Source: SZAS-103 sp038234715
GTDB lineage: Bacteria > Pseudomonadota > Gammaproteobacteria > Xanthomonadales > Xanthomonadaceae
DNA length: 64,000 bases
Assembly (NCBI GenBank): GCA_038234715.1
Contig: JBBQTD010000002.1
Coordinates: forward strand, 62,001 to 126,000
Direction: 5' to 3'
This document shows positions 42,064-49,626 of this stretch, piece after piece (positions within the stretch are counted from its first letter, which is position 1; each line of letters begins with the position of its first letter). The notes beneath the pieces were generated by a model, which was given only the letters and a program-made list of their open reading frames with translations, did not search any database and was not told the origin of the DNA. The position numbers and the translations under genes are program-made.

Positions 42064-43740
42064 TCATTCAGCCTTGTTCATTTTCTCGCGCAGCAGCGCT
42101 CCGAGCGATGATGTGCCGGTGTTCGCGGACGACTGGTATTCTTCCATCACCTGCTGCACTTCGGCCTCGTCCTTGGCGCGGATCGAGAGCTGCAACACGC
42201 GGCCCTTGCGATCCATGCCGATGAACTTGGCCTCGATGGCGTCTCCGATCTTCAGGTGCTGACTCGCATCGTCGACGCGTTCCTTGGAAATATCGGAAGC
42301 GCGGATATAGCCTTCCATGCCGTCGCCGAGATCGATCGTCGCACCGCGCGGATCGACTTCCTGCACCTTGCCGGTCAACATACTGCCCTTCGGATGCGCG
42401 GCCATGAACTGGCCGAACGGATCCTGCTCGAGCTGCTTGACGCCGAGCGAAATGCGCTCGCGCTCCGGATCGACCGCAAGCACCACGGCTTCCAGGGTGT
42501 CGCCCTTCTTGTAATTGCGCGCGACGTCCTCGCCCGTGGAATTCCACGAGATGTCGGACAGATGCACGAGCCCGTCGATGCCTCCATCCAGGCCAATGAA
42601 GATGCCGAAGTCGGTGATCGACTTGATCTGGCCCGACACCTTGTCCCCCTTGTTGTTCAGGGCGGCGAACGCTTCCCACGGATTCGGCTGGCATTGCTTC
42701 ATGCCGAGCGAGATGCGACGACGCTCTTCATCCACGTCGAGCACCATGACCTGGGTCTCGTCGCCGACTTGCACCATCTTCGACGGATTGACGTTCTTGT
42801 TGGTCCAGTCCATTTCGGACACATGGACCAGGCCTTCGACGCCCGGCTCGATCTCGACGAACGCGCCGTAGTCGGTGACGTTGGAGATCTTGCCGAACAG
42901 ACGCGCCCCGTTCGGATAACGACGCGTGATGTTGTCCCACGGATCCTCGCCGAGCTGCTTGAGGCCGAGGCTGACGCGGTTGCGCTCGCGGTCGTACTTG
43001 AGCACGCGGACGTCGAGTTCGTCGCCGACGTTGACTACTTCGGACGGATGGCGCACGCGCTTCCACGCCATGTCGGTGATGTGCAGCAGACCGTCGATGC
43101 CGCCGAGGTCAACGAACGCGCCGTAATCGGTGAGGTTCTTGACCACACCCTTGATGACCACGCCTTCCTGCAACTTGTCCATGAGCTGCTCGCGCTCTTC
43201 CGAGTGCTCGCTCTCGACCACGGCGCGACGCGAAACCACCACGTTATTGCGCTTGCGGTCGAGCTTGATGAGCTTGAACTCGAGCTCCTTGCCTTCCAGG
43301 TAGCCGGGATCGCGCACGGGGCGCACATCGACCAGCGAACCGGGCAGGAACGCGCGCACATCCTTGATGTCGACGGTGAAACCGCCCTTGACCTTGCCGC
43401 TGATGCGGCCGGTGATGGTGGCGTTGGCAGTCAGCGCTTCCTCGAGTTCGTCCCACACCATCGAACGCTTGGCTTTCTCGCGCGACAGCACGGTTTCGCC
43501 GAAGCCGTTTTCGAGGAACTCGAGCGCGACCTTGACTTCGTCGCCCACGTTGACGTTGAGGACGCCATTGTCGTCACGGAACTGTTCGATCGGCACGATG
43601 CCTTCGGACTTCAGGCCCGCGTTGATCACCACCACGTCGGAACGTACTTCCACGATGGTGCCGATGATGATGCTGCCAGGCTTGAGCTTGGCGATGCCCA
43701 TCTGGCTCTGTTCGAACAGATCTGCAAATGATTCGGTCAT
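42064..43740 (-). CDS. rpsA: 30S ribosomal protein S1
   Basis: A 558-residue protein that unfolds mRNA on the 30S subunit. Six S1 (OB-fold) domains are visible as repeats of the form GxVxxxxxxGAFVxL, e.g. GVVKNLTDYGAFVDLGGIDGL and KISNVTDYGAFVEIEPGVEGLV. The start ATG 43740 gives MTESFADLFEQSQMG, as in homologues. It follows cmk and precedes ihfB, the usual order. A leader of about 180 bases lies upstream of it, but I saw no clear regulatory element there. Confidence 0.97.
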   Translation of the reverse strand: MTESFADLFEQSQMGIAKLKPGSIIIGTIVEVRSDVVVINAGLKSEGIVPIEQFRDDNGVLNVNVGDEVKVALEFLENGFGETVLSREKAKRSMVWDELEEALTANATITGRISGKVKGGFTVDIKDVRAFLPGSLVDVRPVRDPGYLEGKELEFKLIKLDRKRNNVVVSRRAVVESEHSEEREQLMDKLQEGVVIKGVVKNLTDYGAFVDLGGIDGLLHITDMAWKRVRHPSEVVNVGDELDVRVLKYDRERNRVSLGLKQLGEDPWDNITRRYPNGARLFGKISNVTDYGAFVEIEPGVEGLVHVSEMDWTNKNVNPSKMVQVGDETQVMVLDVDEERRRISLGMKQCQPNPWEAFAALNNKGDKVSGQIKSITDFGIFIGLDGGIDGLVHLSDISWNSTGEDVARNYKKGDTLEAVVLAVDPERERISLGVKQLEQDPFGQFMAAHPKGSMLTGKVQEVDPRGATIDLGDGMEGYIRASDISKERVDDASQHLKIGDAIEAKFIGMDRKGRVLQLSIRAKDEAEVQQVMEEYQSSANTGTSSLGALLREKMNKAE

Positions 43741-43921
43741 TGGTTGAATATCCGGTTGAACACACGGACCGCAGGCATTCGCCCGTTGCTCGGCCCACCC
43801 TAGTGCGGCGTTTTCACGCCTGTTGGTTGAAGTAAATCCGCGACAGGATTGTCGCGGGACTGTTCTGCCGTTTCGATTCATTCCCCGACGCATCCACGAG
43901 CCGACGCGAACGCGCGAGGGC

Positions 43922-44605
43922 CTAGCCCCGGAATGATTCCGGCAGCAGGGACAGCACACGTTCGACGACGCGTTCCACCGGCACGTCGGTCGTATCGATC
44001 AGCACCGCGTCTTCGGCAGGCTTGAGCGGTGCGACCGCGCGTTCGGCATCGCGCGCATCGCGGGCGAGAATCTCACACAGCAGACCGTCAAGGTTAACCG
44101 AAACCCCTTTGTCTTTCAACTGCTTATACCGTCTTTGCGCGCGCTGCGCGGCACTGGCGGTTAGGAACACCTTGAACCGGGCGTCCGGAAAAATGACAGT
44201 GCCCATGTCGCGGCCATCGGCAACCAGACCTGGCGAGCGCCTGAATGCGTGCTGTTTGTCGACCAGCGCCTGGCGCACTTCGGGAATCGAGGCGATCGCC
44301 GACGCTGCGGCACCGGCGGTTTCCGTGCGGATGGCATCGGTCGCATCCGCGCCGTCCACCAGCACCCTGGGCTCCGAGTCGCCATCGGTCTGGAAGCGGA
44401 TGTCGGTGCGTCGGGCGAGCGCGGCAAGCCCGGGATGGTCGTTCAGGTCGGCATTGTCGCGACGGGCAGCGTAGCCGACCACCCGATAAAGTGCTCCCGA
44501 ATCGAGATAGTGCCAGCCCAGGCGCCCAGCCACGATCCGGCTGATGGTGCCCTTGCCGGAACCCGAAGGACCATCAATGGTGAGTACGGGTGTCCTGGAG
44601 TCCAT
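43922..44605 (-). CDS. cmk: Cytidylate kinase
   Basis: A 227-residue kinase that phosphorylates CMP and dCMP from ATP. The P-loop GPSGSGKGTISRIVAGRLG is near residues 12-30, the CMP region contains YLDSGALYR and VADGRDMGTVIFPDA, and the lid region SAAQRAQRRYKQL follows. Start ATG 44605 matches homologues. It heads the cmk-rpsA-ihfB run. Array L3 lies 240 bases upstream of it. Confidence 0.95.
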   Translation of the reverse strand: MDSRTPVLTIDGPSGSGKGTISRIVAGRLGWHYLDSGALYRVVGYAARRDNADLNDHPGLAALARRTDIRFQTDGDSEPRVLVDGADATDAIRTETAGAAASAIASIPEVRQALVDKQHAFRRSPGLVADGRDMGTVIFPDARFKVFLTASAAQRAQRRYKQLKDKGVSVNLDGLLCEILARDARDAERAVAPLKPAEDAVLIDTTDVPVERVVERVLSLLPESFRG

Positions 44606-44630
44606 GTGGGGTGCCGATCGGGGGACGCTC

Positions 44631-44660
44631 ATTCTAAGGGTCGCATCGGGCATCTGCGAA
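44631..44660 (-). promoter_or_regulatory. Possible sigma-70 promoter for cmk
   Basis: On the minus strand TTCGCA, an 18-bp spacer and TAGAAT. Spacing to the cmk start is about 25 bases. Moderate match only. Confidence 0.4.
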
Positions 44661-44844
44661 AGCCCGGATACGCGCGAGGGCGATTCCCGCCCCGCCATAC
44701 CTTCAGGCTCCCTGCCATCCCTGCAAGGGCCCTGCCCTGTCTCCAACCACCCAGCAAGCCCTGCAGTCGCCTGTGACCGACTCGAGGACGGCGAAAGCGT
44801 CCGTCACGCCGCCCCAAGCGGACTTGAGATCAGTCGATCAATCC

Positions 44845-45180
44845 TTCCCGACGGTGAAGGCCGTCGTGAAGTCGGTCGTGACATCCTTCACGTCGGTGAA
44901 GACCATCGTGAAGACGGTCGTGACATCCTTCACGTCGGTGAAGACCGTCGTGAAGATGGTCAAGACATCCTTCACGTCGGTGAAGGCCGTCGTGACGACG
45001 GTCAAGACATCCTTCACGTCGGTGAAGGCCGTCGTAACGACGGTCGAGACGTCCTTCACGTCGGTGAAGTCCGTCGTGATGTCGGTCGTTAAATCCTTCA
45101 CGTCGGTGCAGACCGTCGTGAAGACGGTCGTGACATCCTTCACGTCGGTGAAGACCGTCGTGAAGACGGTGTAGAGAAAC
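44845..45180. repeat. Tandem array L3: eight 42-bp units
   Basis: The anchor TTCACGTCGGTG recurs at 44845 (degenerate), 44887, 44929, 44971, 45013, 45055, 45097 and 45139, always exactly 42 bases apart. Six of eight units contain the dyad TTCAC-N4-GTGAA, and several contain a second, GACCGTC-N5-GACGGTC, with variants. On both strands the array is free of stop codons in several frames; the minus strand reads heptads such as FTDVKDV and TTVFTTV. It lies between the divergent cmk and rpmJ promoters. No start signal favours a protein, so I do not call it coding. The flanks, 44661-44844 and 45181-45423, hold no gene I can support. Confidence 0.9.
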
Positions 45181-45423
45181 TCGAAAGATTTCGGGGTCTT
45201 TCCCCGGGTTGGCCCAGGGGCCGGAAGAGAAACCTTGAGACTGCCAGCCCAACTGCCAGGACGCTCTTGTGGCATTCACGCACGTCATCGCCGCGCAGGT
45301 CAGGAGCGATTGTTGCGCTGCCGGCTCGCGATGAAGGGATGGCGAAGCCTCGCCGAAGCCGCAAAACTGCTCCGAACCAGCCTTCGCCGAGCGTTGGGCC
45401 AACATGGATCTTCTGGCAAGCTA

Positions 45424-45453
45424 TTGAAACGCCATGGCATTTCCAGCTATCAT
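45424..45453 (+). promoter_or_regulatory. Sigma-70 promoter for rpmJ
   Basis: TTGAAA (45424-45429), an 18-bp spacer and TATCAT (45448-45453), 33 bases before the rpmJ start. Confidence 0.6.
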
Positions 45454-45486
45454 GGTCGACTAACCCGCCCGCTGTGAGTCATCCCC

Positions 45487-45612
45487 ATGAAAGTCCTGTC
45501 CTCCCTGAAGTCGGCCAAGAGCCGTCACCGCGACTGCAAGGTCGTGCGCCGCCGCGGCAAGGTGTTCGTGATCTGCAAGTCGAACCCGCGCTTCAAGGCC
45601 CGCCAGCGCTGA
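45487..45612 (+). CDS. rpmJ: 50S ribosomal protein L36 (type without zinc ligands)
   Basis: A 41-residue protein, MKVLSSLKSAKSRHRDC to FKARQR, closely similar to E. coli YkgO (RpmJ2), including DC-x-VV, VICKSNPRFKA. Only two cysteines are present, so this is the C-minus type that does not bind zinc. It has its own promoter and terminator. In E. coli this type is a zinc-starvation paralogue; in this group it may be the main L36, which cannot be judged from the window. No Zur-like site was seen upstream. Confidence 0.95.
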   Translation: MKVLSSLKSAKSRHRDCKVVRRRGKVFVICKSNPRFKARQR

Positions 45613-45640
45613 TCCTGTCGCGCCCAGGCAACAAGATCGA

Positions 45641-45666
45641 GGGCCGCCGCGTGCGGCCCTTTGCTT
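45641..45666 (+). terminator. Rho-independent terminator after rpmJ
   Basis: GGGCCGC, a five-base loop and GCGGCCC are followed by TTTGCTT, 28 bases past the rpmJ stop. Confidence 0.7.
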
Positions 45667-45742
45667 GGGCGGATGGCTGGTGCATGGCGATGCGCGCCCG
45701 GTTCTGATACAAAGCTCGGGTTCCTACACTGGGGAGAGTGAG

Positions 45743-46084
45743 ATGAACCGCTTGATGTTGATCTCGGCTGCGGCCGTGCTGTTTTCCGCGACTGTCGTAT
45801 CCGGCGTGATGCCGGCGCATGCCGACACCTTCCTCATGGATCGTGCGCACATGAGCCATTCCATGGCGCATTCGATGCGTGGCATGGGTATGGCCAAGGT
45901 CGAGCAGCGCCTGGGCGCACCAACCCAGAAGCTCGAACCGCGTGGTGGCCAGAAGCCGCAGTGGCCGGTCATCCAGCGCTGGTACTACCCGGACTACACG
46001 GTTTATTTCGCGCGCGGTCGGCTTGTGGACATTGTCCTGAACCATGCCACGCCCGAGGAAATCGGCCCGGCGCCAGTCCGCTAG
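45743..46084 (+). CDS. Secreted BamE/OmlA-fold protein
   Basis: A 113-residue protein starting at ATG 45743, with GGGGAG upstream. Residues 1-27 are a signal peptide ending AHA. The mature part has a Met-rich segment (MDRAHMSHSMAHSMRGMGM) and then MAKVEQRLGAPTQKLEP and RWYYPDYTVYFARGRLVDI, the pattern of the BamE/OmlA fold (M-x-x-V-x-x-x-LG-x-P). No lipobox was found, so it is probably free in the periplasm. It ends 3 bases before aguA and is likely cotranscribed with it. Function unknown. Confidence 0.75.
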   Translation: MNRLMLISAAAVLFSATVVSGVMPAHADTFLMDRAHMSHSMAHSMRGMGMAKVEQRLGAPTQKLEPRGGQKPQWPVIQRWYYPDYTVYFARGRLVDIVLNHATPEEIGPAPVR

Positions 46085-46087
46085 GGA

Positions 46088-47257
46088 ATGATCGCTCCCG
46101 CATTGCGCTTTCCCGCAGAGTGGGAGCCGCAGTCCGCGGTGATCCTGGCGTGGCCCCACGCGGGTACCGACTGGGCGCCGCGCCTTGCGCAGATCGAGAC
46201 TAGCTATCTCGCGCTGGTCGCTGCGATTGTTCGTTTTCAGTCAGTCGTTATCTGCGTCGCAGACGCAGCGTTGGGCGAACACGCCGCGCAATTGCTGAAC
46301 GTGGCTGGTGTGCCCGCGCAGTTCATACGTTACGTCGAGGTCGACTACGACGATACCTGGTTGCGGGATTCCGGGCCGATCACACTCTTGTCCGAGCCTG
46401 CGCACCATGACAGCCGCCCCGAAGTGGCCTTGCATGCGGATCGGACTACTCATGTGTGGCATCCGCCAAGCGCGGCATCCGCAGGAACGGTGAACATCGA
46501 TCCGCACACGACGCATCCGCGCGCCCCGATGACGGAGCGATTCGCGTTGCTCGATTTCCACTTCAACGCCTGGGGCGACAAATACGTTTCTGCACACGAT
46601 GACCGGCTCGTGGAGGCGCTGTTCACGCAGGGGCTGTTCAAAGACGCGCAGCGCGATCGCATCAACTTCGCGCTGGAGGGCGGCGCCATCGAGACCGATG
46701 GCGACGGCACCCTGCTTTGCACATGGCAGTGTCTGCACACGCGGCATCCCGAACTGGACCGCAGCGAACTCTCCTCGCGCCTCGCCGAATACCTGCACCA
46801 GCGCCGCGTGCTCTGGCTCGATCACGGAGCCCTCGAAGGCGACGATACCGACGCGCACATCGACACGCTGGCGCGATTCTGCGCAACCGACGCCATCGTG
46901 TACCAGACCTGCGACGACCCGCATGACGCGCACTACGACGCGTTGCGATGCATGCGCGACGAACTGGCCGCGCTGCGCGCCATCGACGGCAAGCCCTACC
47001 GCCTGTTCGCATTGCCTTGGGCCAAGCCGATCATCGACGAAGGCCGACGCCTTGCTGCGTCGTACGCGAATTTCCTGATCGTCAATGGGGCGGTACTGAT
47101 GCCGGCCTACGACGATCCGGCGGATGCAATTGCCGCATCCGTTCTTGAAAAAGCCTTTCCGCACCGTCAGGTCGTGCCGGTGCCGTGCCGTCCGCTGATC
47201 TGGCAAAACGGCAGTCTGCATTGCCTCACCATGCAGCTGCCGCAGGGGGTGGTTTGA
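46088..47257 (+). CDS. aguA: Agmatine deiminase
   Basis: A 389-residue guanidino-modifying enzyme that converts agmatine to N-carbamoylputrescine and ammonia. The family's motifs are seen as DYDDTWLRDSGPI, ALEGGAIETDGDGTLLC, GDDTDAHIDTLARF and the catalytic Cys near the end in NGSLHCLTMQLP. The start ATG 46088 follows the upstream secreted protein by three bases. Its stop overlaps the aguB start as TGATG. Together with aguB it makes putrescine from arginine-derived agmatine. Confidence 0.94.
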   Translation: MIAPALRFPAEWEPQSAVILAWPHAGTDWAPRLAQIETSYLALVAAIVRFQSVVICVADAALGEHAAQLLNVAGVPAQFIRYVEVDYDDTWLRDSGPITLLSEPAHHDSRPEVALHADRTTHVWHPPSAASAGTVNIDPHTTHPRAPMTERFALLDFHFNAWGDKYVSAHDDRLVEALFTQGLFKDAQRDRINFALEGGAIETDGDGTLLCTWQCLHTRHPELDRSELSSRLAEYLHQRRVLWLDHGALEGDDTDAHIDTLARFCATDAIVYQTCDDPHDAHYDALRCMRDELAALRAIDGKPYRLFALPWAKPIIDEGRRLAASYANFLIVNGAVLMPAYDDPADAIAASVLEKAFPHRQVVPVPCRPLIWQNGSLHCLTMQLPQGVV

Positions 47258-48162
47258 TGTCCGATCGAATACTCAACGTCGCACTCGTGCAGGAACGCCA
47301 TCACGGCAGTGTCGAAGCCAATCGCTCCGTGATCGCTTCGCGCGTGGCCGACGCGGTCGCACAAGGCGCGCAGCTCGTACTGCTGCAGGAACTGCACAAC
47401 GGTGCTTATTTCTGCCAGCAAGAAGCGGTCGCGGAATTCGATCGAGCGGAATCCATTCCGGGACCCAGCACGGAACTCCTCGGAGCGCTCGCGAAGCAAC
47501 ATCGCGTGGTGATCGTCGGCTCGCTATTCGAGCGACGCGCCGCGGGTCTGTACCACAACACTGCAGTCGTACTCGAAGCGGACGGCCGGCTCGTCGGCAA
47601 GTATCGCAAGATGCACATTCCGGACGATCCAGGCTTCCACGAGAAGTTCTATTTCACGCCGGGCGACCTCGGCTTCCATCCGATCGAGACATCGGTTGGA
47701 AAGCTCGGCGTGCTCGTGTGCTGGGACCAGTGGTATCCGGAAGCTGCGCGGCTGATGGCGCTTGCCGGCGCCGACCTGCTCCTGTACCCGACCGCGATCG
47801 GCTGGGACCCGGGCGATGCGCAGGAGGAAAAGGACCGCCAGCGCGACGCATGGGTGCTCAGTCACCGCGGTCATGCGGTCGCGAATGGATTGCCGGTGTT
47901 GTCGTGCAATCGCGTGGGTTACGAGCCCTCGCCGGCCGCGGCCGGAAACAGCGCCGACGCCTCAGGCATCCTTTTTTGGGGTACGAGCCACGTCCTCGGC
48001 CCGCAGGGCGAAGTGATCGCGCAGGCGCACACCGACGCGACGGAACTCCTGATGGCAGAGGTCAACCTCGCTCGCAGCGAAAACGTGCGCCGGATCTGGC
48101 CGTTCCTGCGCGATCGCAGGATCGACGCCTACGGTGACCTGCTCAAGCGTTACCGCGATTGA
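47257..48162 (+). CDS. aguB: N-carbamoylputrescine amidase
   Basis: A 301-residue nitrilase-superfamily enzyme that hydrolyses N-carbamoylputrescine to putrescine, CO2 and ammonia. The catalytic triad is seen as Glu in LLQELHNGAYF, Lys in GKYRKMHIPDDP and Cys in GVLVCWDQWYPEAARL; FHEKFYFTPGD is typical of AguB. Start ATG 47257 overlaps the aguA stop by one base (TGATG), so translation is coupled. Length and motifs are standard. Confidence 0.95.
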   Translation: MSDRILNVALVQERHHGSVEANRSVIASRVADAVAQGAQLVLLQELHNGAYFCQQEAVAEFDRAESIPGPSTELLGALAKQHRVVIVGSLFERRAAGLYHNTAVVLEADGRLVGKYRKMHIPDDPGFHEKFYFTPGDLGFHPIETSVGKLGVLVCWDQWYPEAARLMALAGADLLLYPTAIGWDPGDAQEEKDRQRDAWVLSHRGHAVANGLPVLSCNRVGYEPSPAAAGNSADASGILFWGTSHVLGPQGEVIAQAHTDATELLMAEVNLARSENVRRIWPFLRDRRIDAYGDLLKRYRD

Positions 48163-48243
48163 TGTCCCGGATTGGCAGCCCAAGGGGAGCCGGCTGGCGT
48201 CCGGTCACGGATCTGCCAGCGTGCTGGCTGATTCTGACGCACG

Positions 48244-49584
48244 ATGACGAACCTGCCATGCGAACGCAAGACGCTGCCGCCAACCGGGGAATCCGAATCG
48301 ACGCGACCGATCAACATGAATGATGCAGACTTTCCGCACGAAGACCCGACAGATGAAGTCATGTCCGAGCAAGTGATGGCTTCCGCTCCATCCGATGCCC
48401 TGGCGTTGCAGCCGCACGCGATCGTGGATCGCGATGGCGTGCGCTACACAATACTCGGGACGGCGCATGTCTCGCGCGCAAGCGTGGATGCGGTCGAGCA
48501 GCTGGCGAGCAGCGGTCGATTCGATGCAATTGCAGTTGAACTTGATGCGCCGCGCCTGCGCAAACTGACCGATCCGAATGCGGTGCAGGAGATCGACCTG
48601 TTTCGCATCCTGCGCGAGGGCAAGATCGGACTTGTCGCGGCGAACCTCGCACTGGCTGCATACCAGCGCAGATTGTCGGAACAACTCGGCGTGGAGCCCG
48701 GCGCCGAACTCAAGGCTGCCGCACGCGCGGCGAACGAGCGCAGCCTTCCGCTGCAGTTGATCGACCGCGATGTCGGTATCACCCTGAAGCGTGCGCAACG
48801 CGGGCTTGGACTCTGGGGCCAGGCCAAGCTGATGGCGGGCCTTGGCATGAGCCTGTTCGACAACGAGCAAGTGGATGCCGCCGAGATCGAAAAGCTCAAG
48901 GAAGGCGACATGCTTGAGAGCAGCTTCGGCGAGTTCGCGGCGCAGAGCCCACCTATCTTCGAGGCGCTGATCACCGAGCGCGACTCGTACATGGCCGCTC
49001 GCTTGCGCGAATACAACGCCGCGCACGCGCATCGCGAGGTGCTGGTGGTGATCGGCGCCGGACACCTCAAGGGCATGTCGCACCAATTGCGAGACGGCAG
49101 CGAAGATCCGGAGACAGTACGTATCCACCTCGAGTCGGTCGCGAAGGGAAGCCGCATTCCGTGGGTGTCGCTGGTGATCGCGGCACTCGTGCTGGGCAGC
49201 TTCGCATGGGGTTTCTGGCATGGCGGCGCGCACCTTGGCACGTCGCTGTTGCTGACCTGGATCGTGCTGACTGCAACGGGCGGCGCATTGGGTTGCATCG
49301 CCGCGGGCGGCCATCCGCTGAGCGTGCTCAGCGCCGCACTATGGTCGCCGTGGAAGCCATTTCATCCGGGCATCGCGTCGGGCACGGTCAGCGGGCTGGT
49401 CGAGGCGTGGGCGCGTAAACCGACGTACCAGGACTTCATGCTGCTGCGCGACGATATCGGCAGCGTGCGCGGCTGGTATCGCAACCGCGTATCGCGGGTG
49501 TTCCTGAACTTCTTCCTGACTTGCCTCGGCACGATCGCCGGCGAGGCATTCGCCATCGCGCGCATCGCCGGGAAGCTGGGATAG
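48244..49584 (+). CDS. TraB/PrgY-family membrane protein
   Basis: A 446-residue protein of the TraB/GumN family. The family boxes are seen as YTILGTAHVSRASVDAV near residue 75, AVELDAPRL and GAGHLKGM near 275; three or four transmembrane helices follow in the C-terminal half (from about 300 on). In enterococci PrgY/TraB reduce pheromone activity; in other bacteria the role is unknown. A metalloprotease-like activity has been proposed for the family. The ATG 48244 is 81 bases after aguB; shorter starts (ATG 48316) are possible. It converges on the RND operon. Confidence 0.85.
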   Translation: MTNLPCERKTLPPTGESESTRPINMNDADFPHEDPTDEVMSEQVMASAPSDALALQPHAIVDRDGVRYTILGTAHVSRASVDAVEQLASSGRFDAIAVELDAPRLRKLTDPNAVQEIDLFRILREGKIGLVAANLALAAYQRRLSEQLGVEPGAELKAAARAANERSLPLQLIDRDVGITLKRAQRGLGLWGQAKLMAGLGMSLFDNEQVDAAEIEKLKEGDMLESSFGEFAAQSPPIFEALITERDSYMAARLREYNAAHAHREVLVVIGAGHLKGMSHQLRDGSEDPETVRIHLESVAKGSRIPWVSLVIAALVLGSFAWGFWHGGAHLGTSLLLTWIVLTATGGALGCIAAGGHPLSVLSAALWSPWKPFHPGIASGTVSGLVEAWARKPTYQDFMLLRDDIGSVRGWYRNRVSRVFLNFFLTCLGTIAGEAFAIARIAGKLG

Positions 49585-49626
49585 ACGCACCGGGATCAGC
49601 TCCACGTCCCGGCGCTGCGCTGTGCC

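Noticed and set aside
43741..43921. Possible S1-autoregulatory leader of rpsA
   Set aside because: The 180-base leader was checked for obvious stem structures and none stood out by eye.
44773..45174. Frames through array L3 on either strand as repeat proteins
   Set aside because: Open in several frames on both strands at once, which reflects repeat composition; no start signals. Kept as a repeat, with translation left open as a test.
44845..45180. CRISPR array
   Set aside because: Units follow each other without unique spacers and vary gradually; no cas genes nearby.
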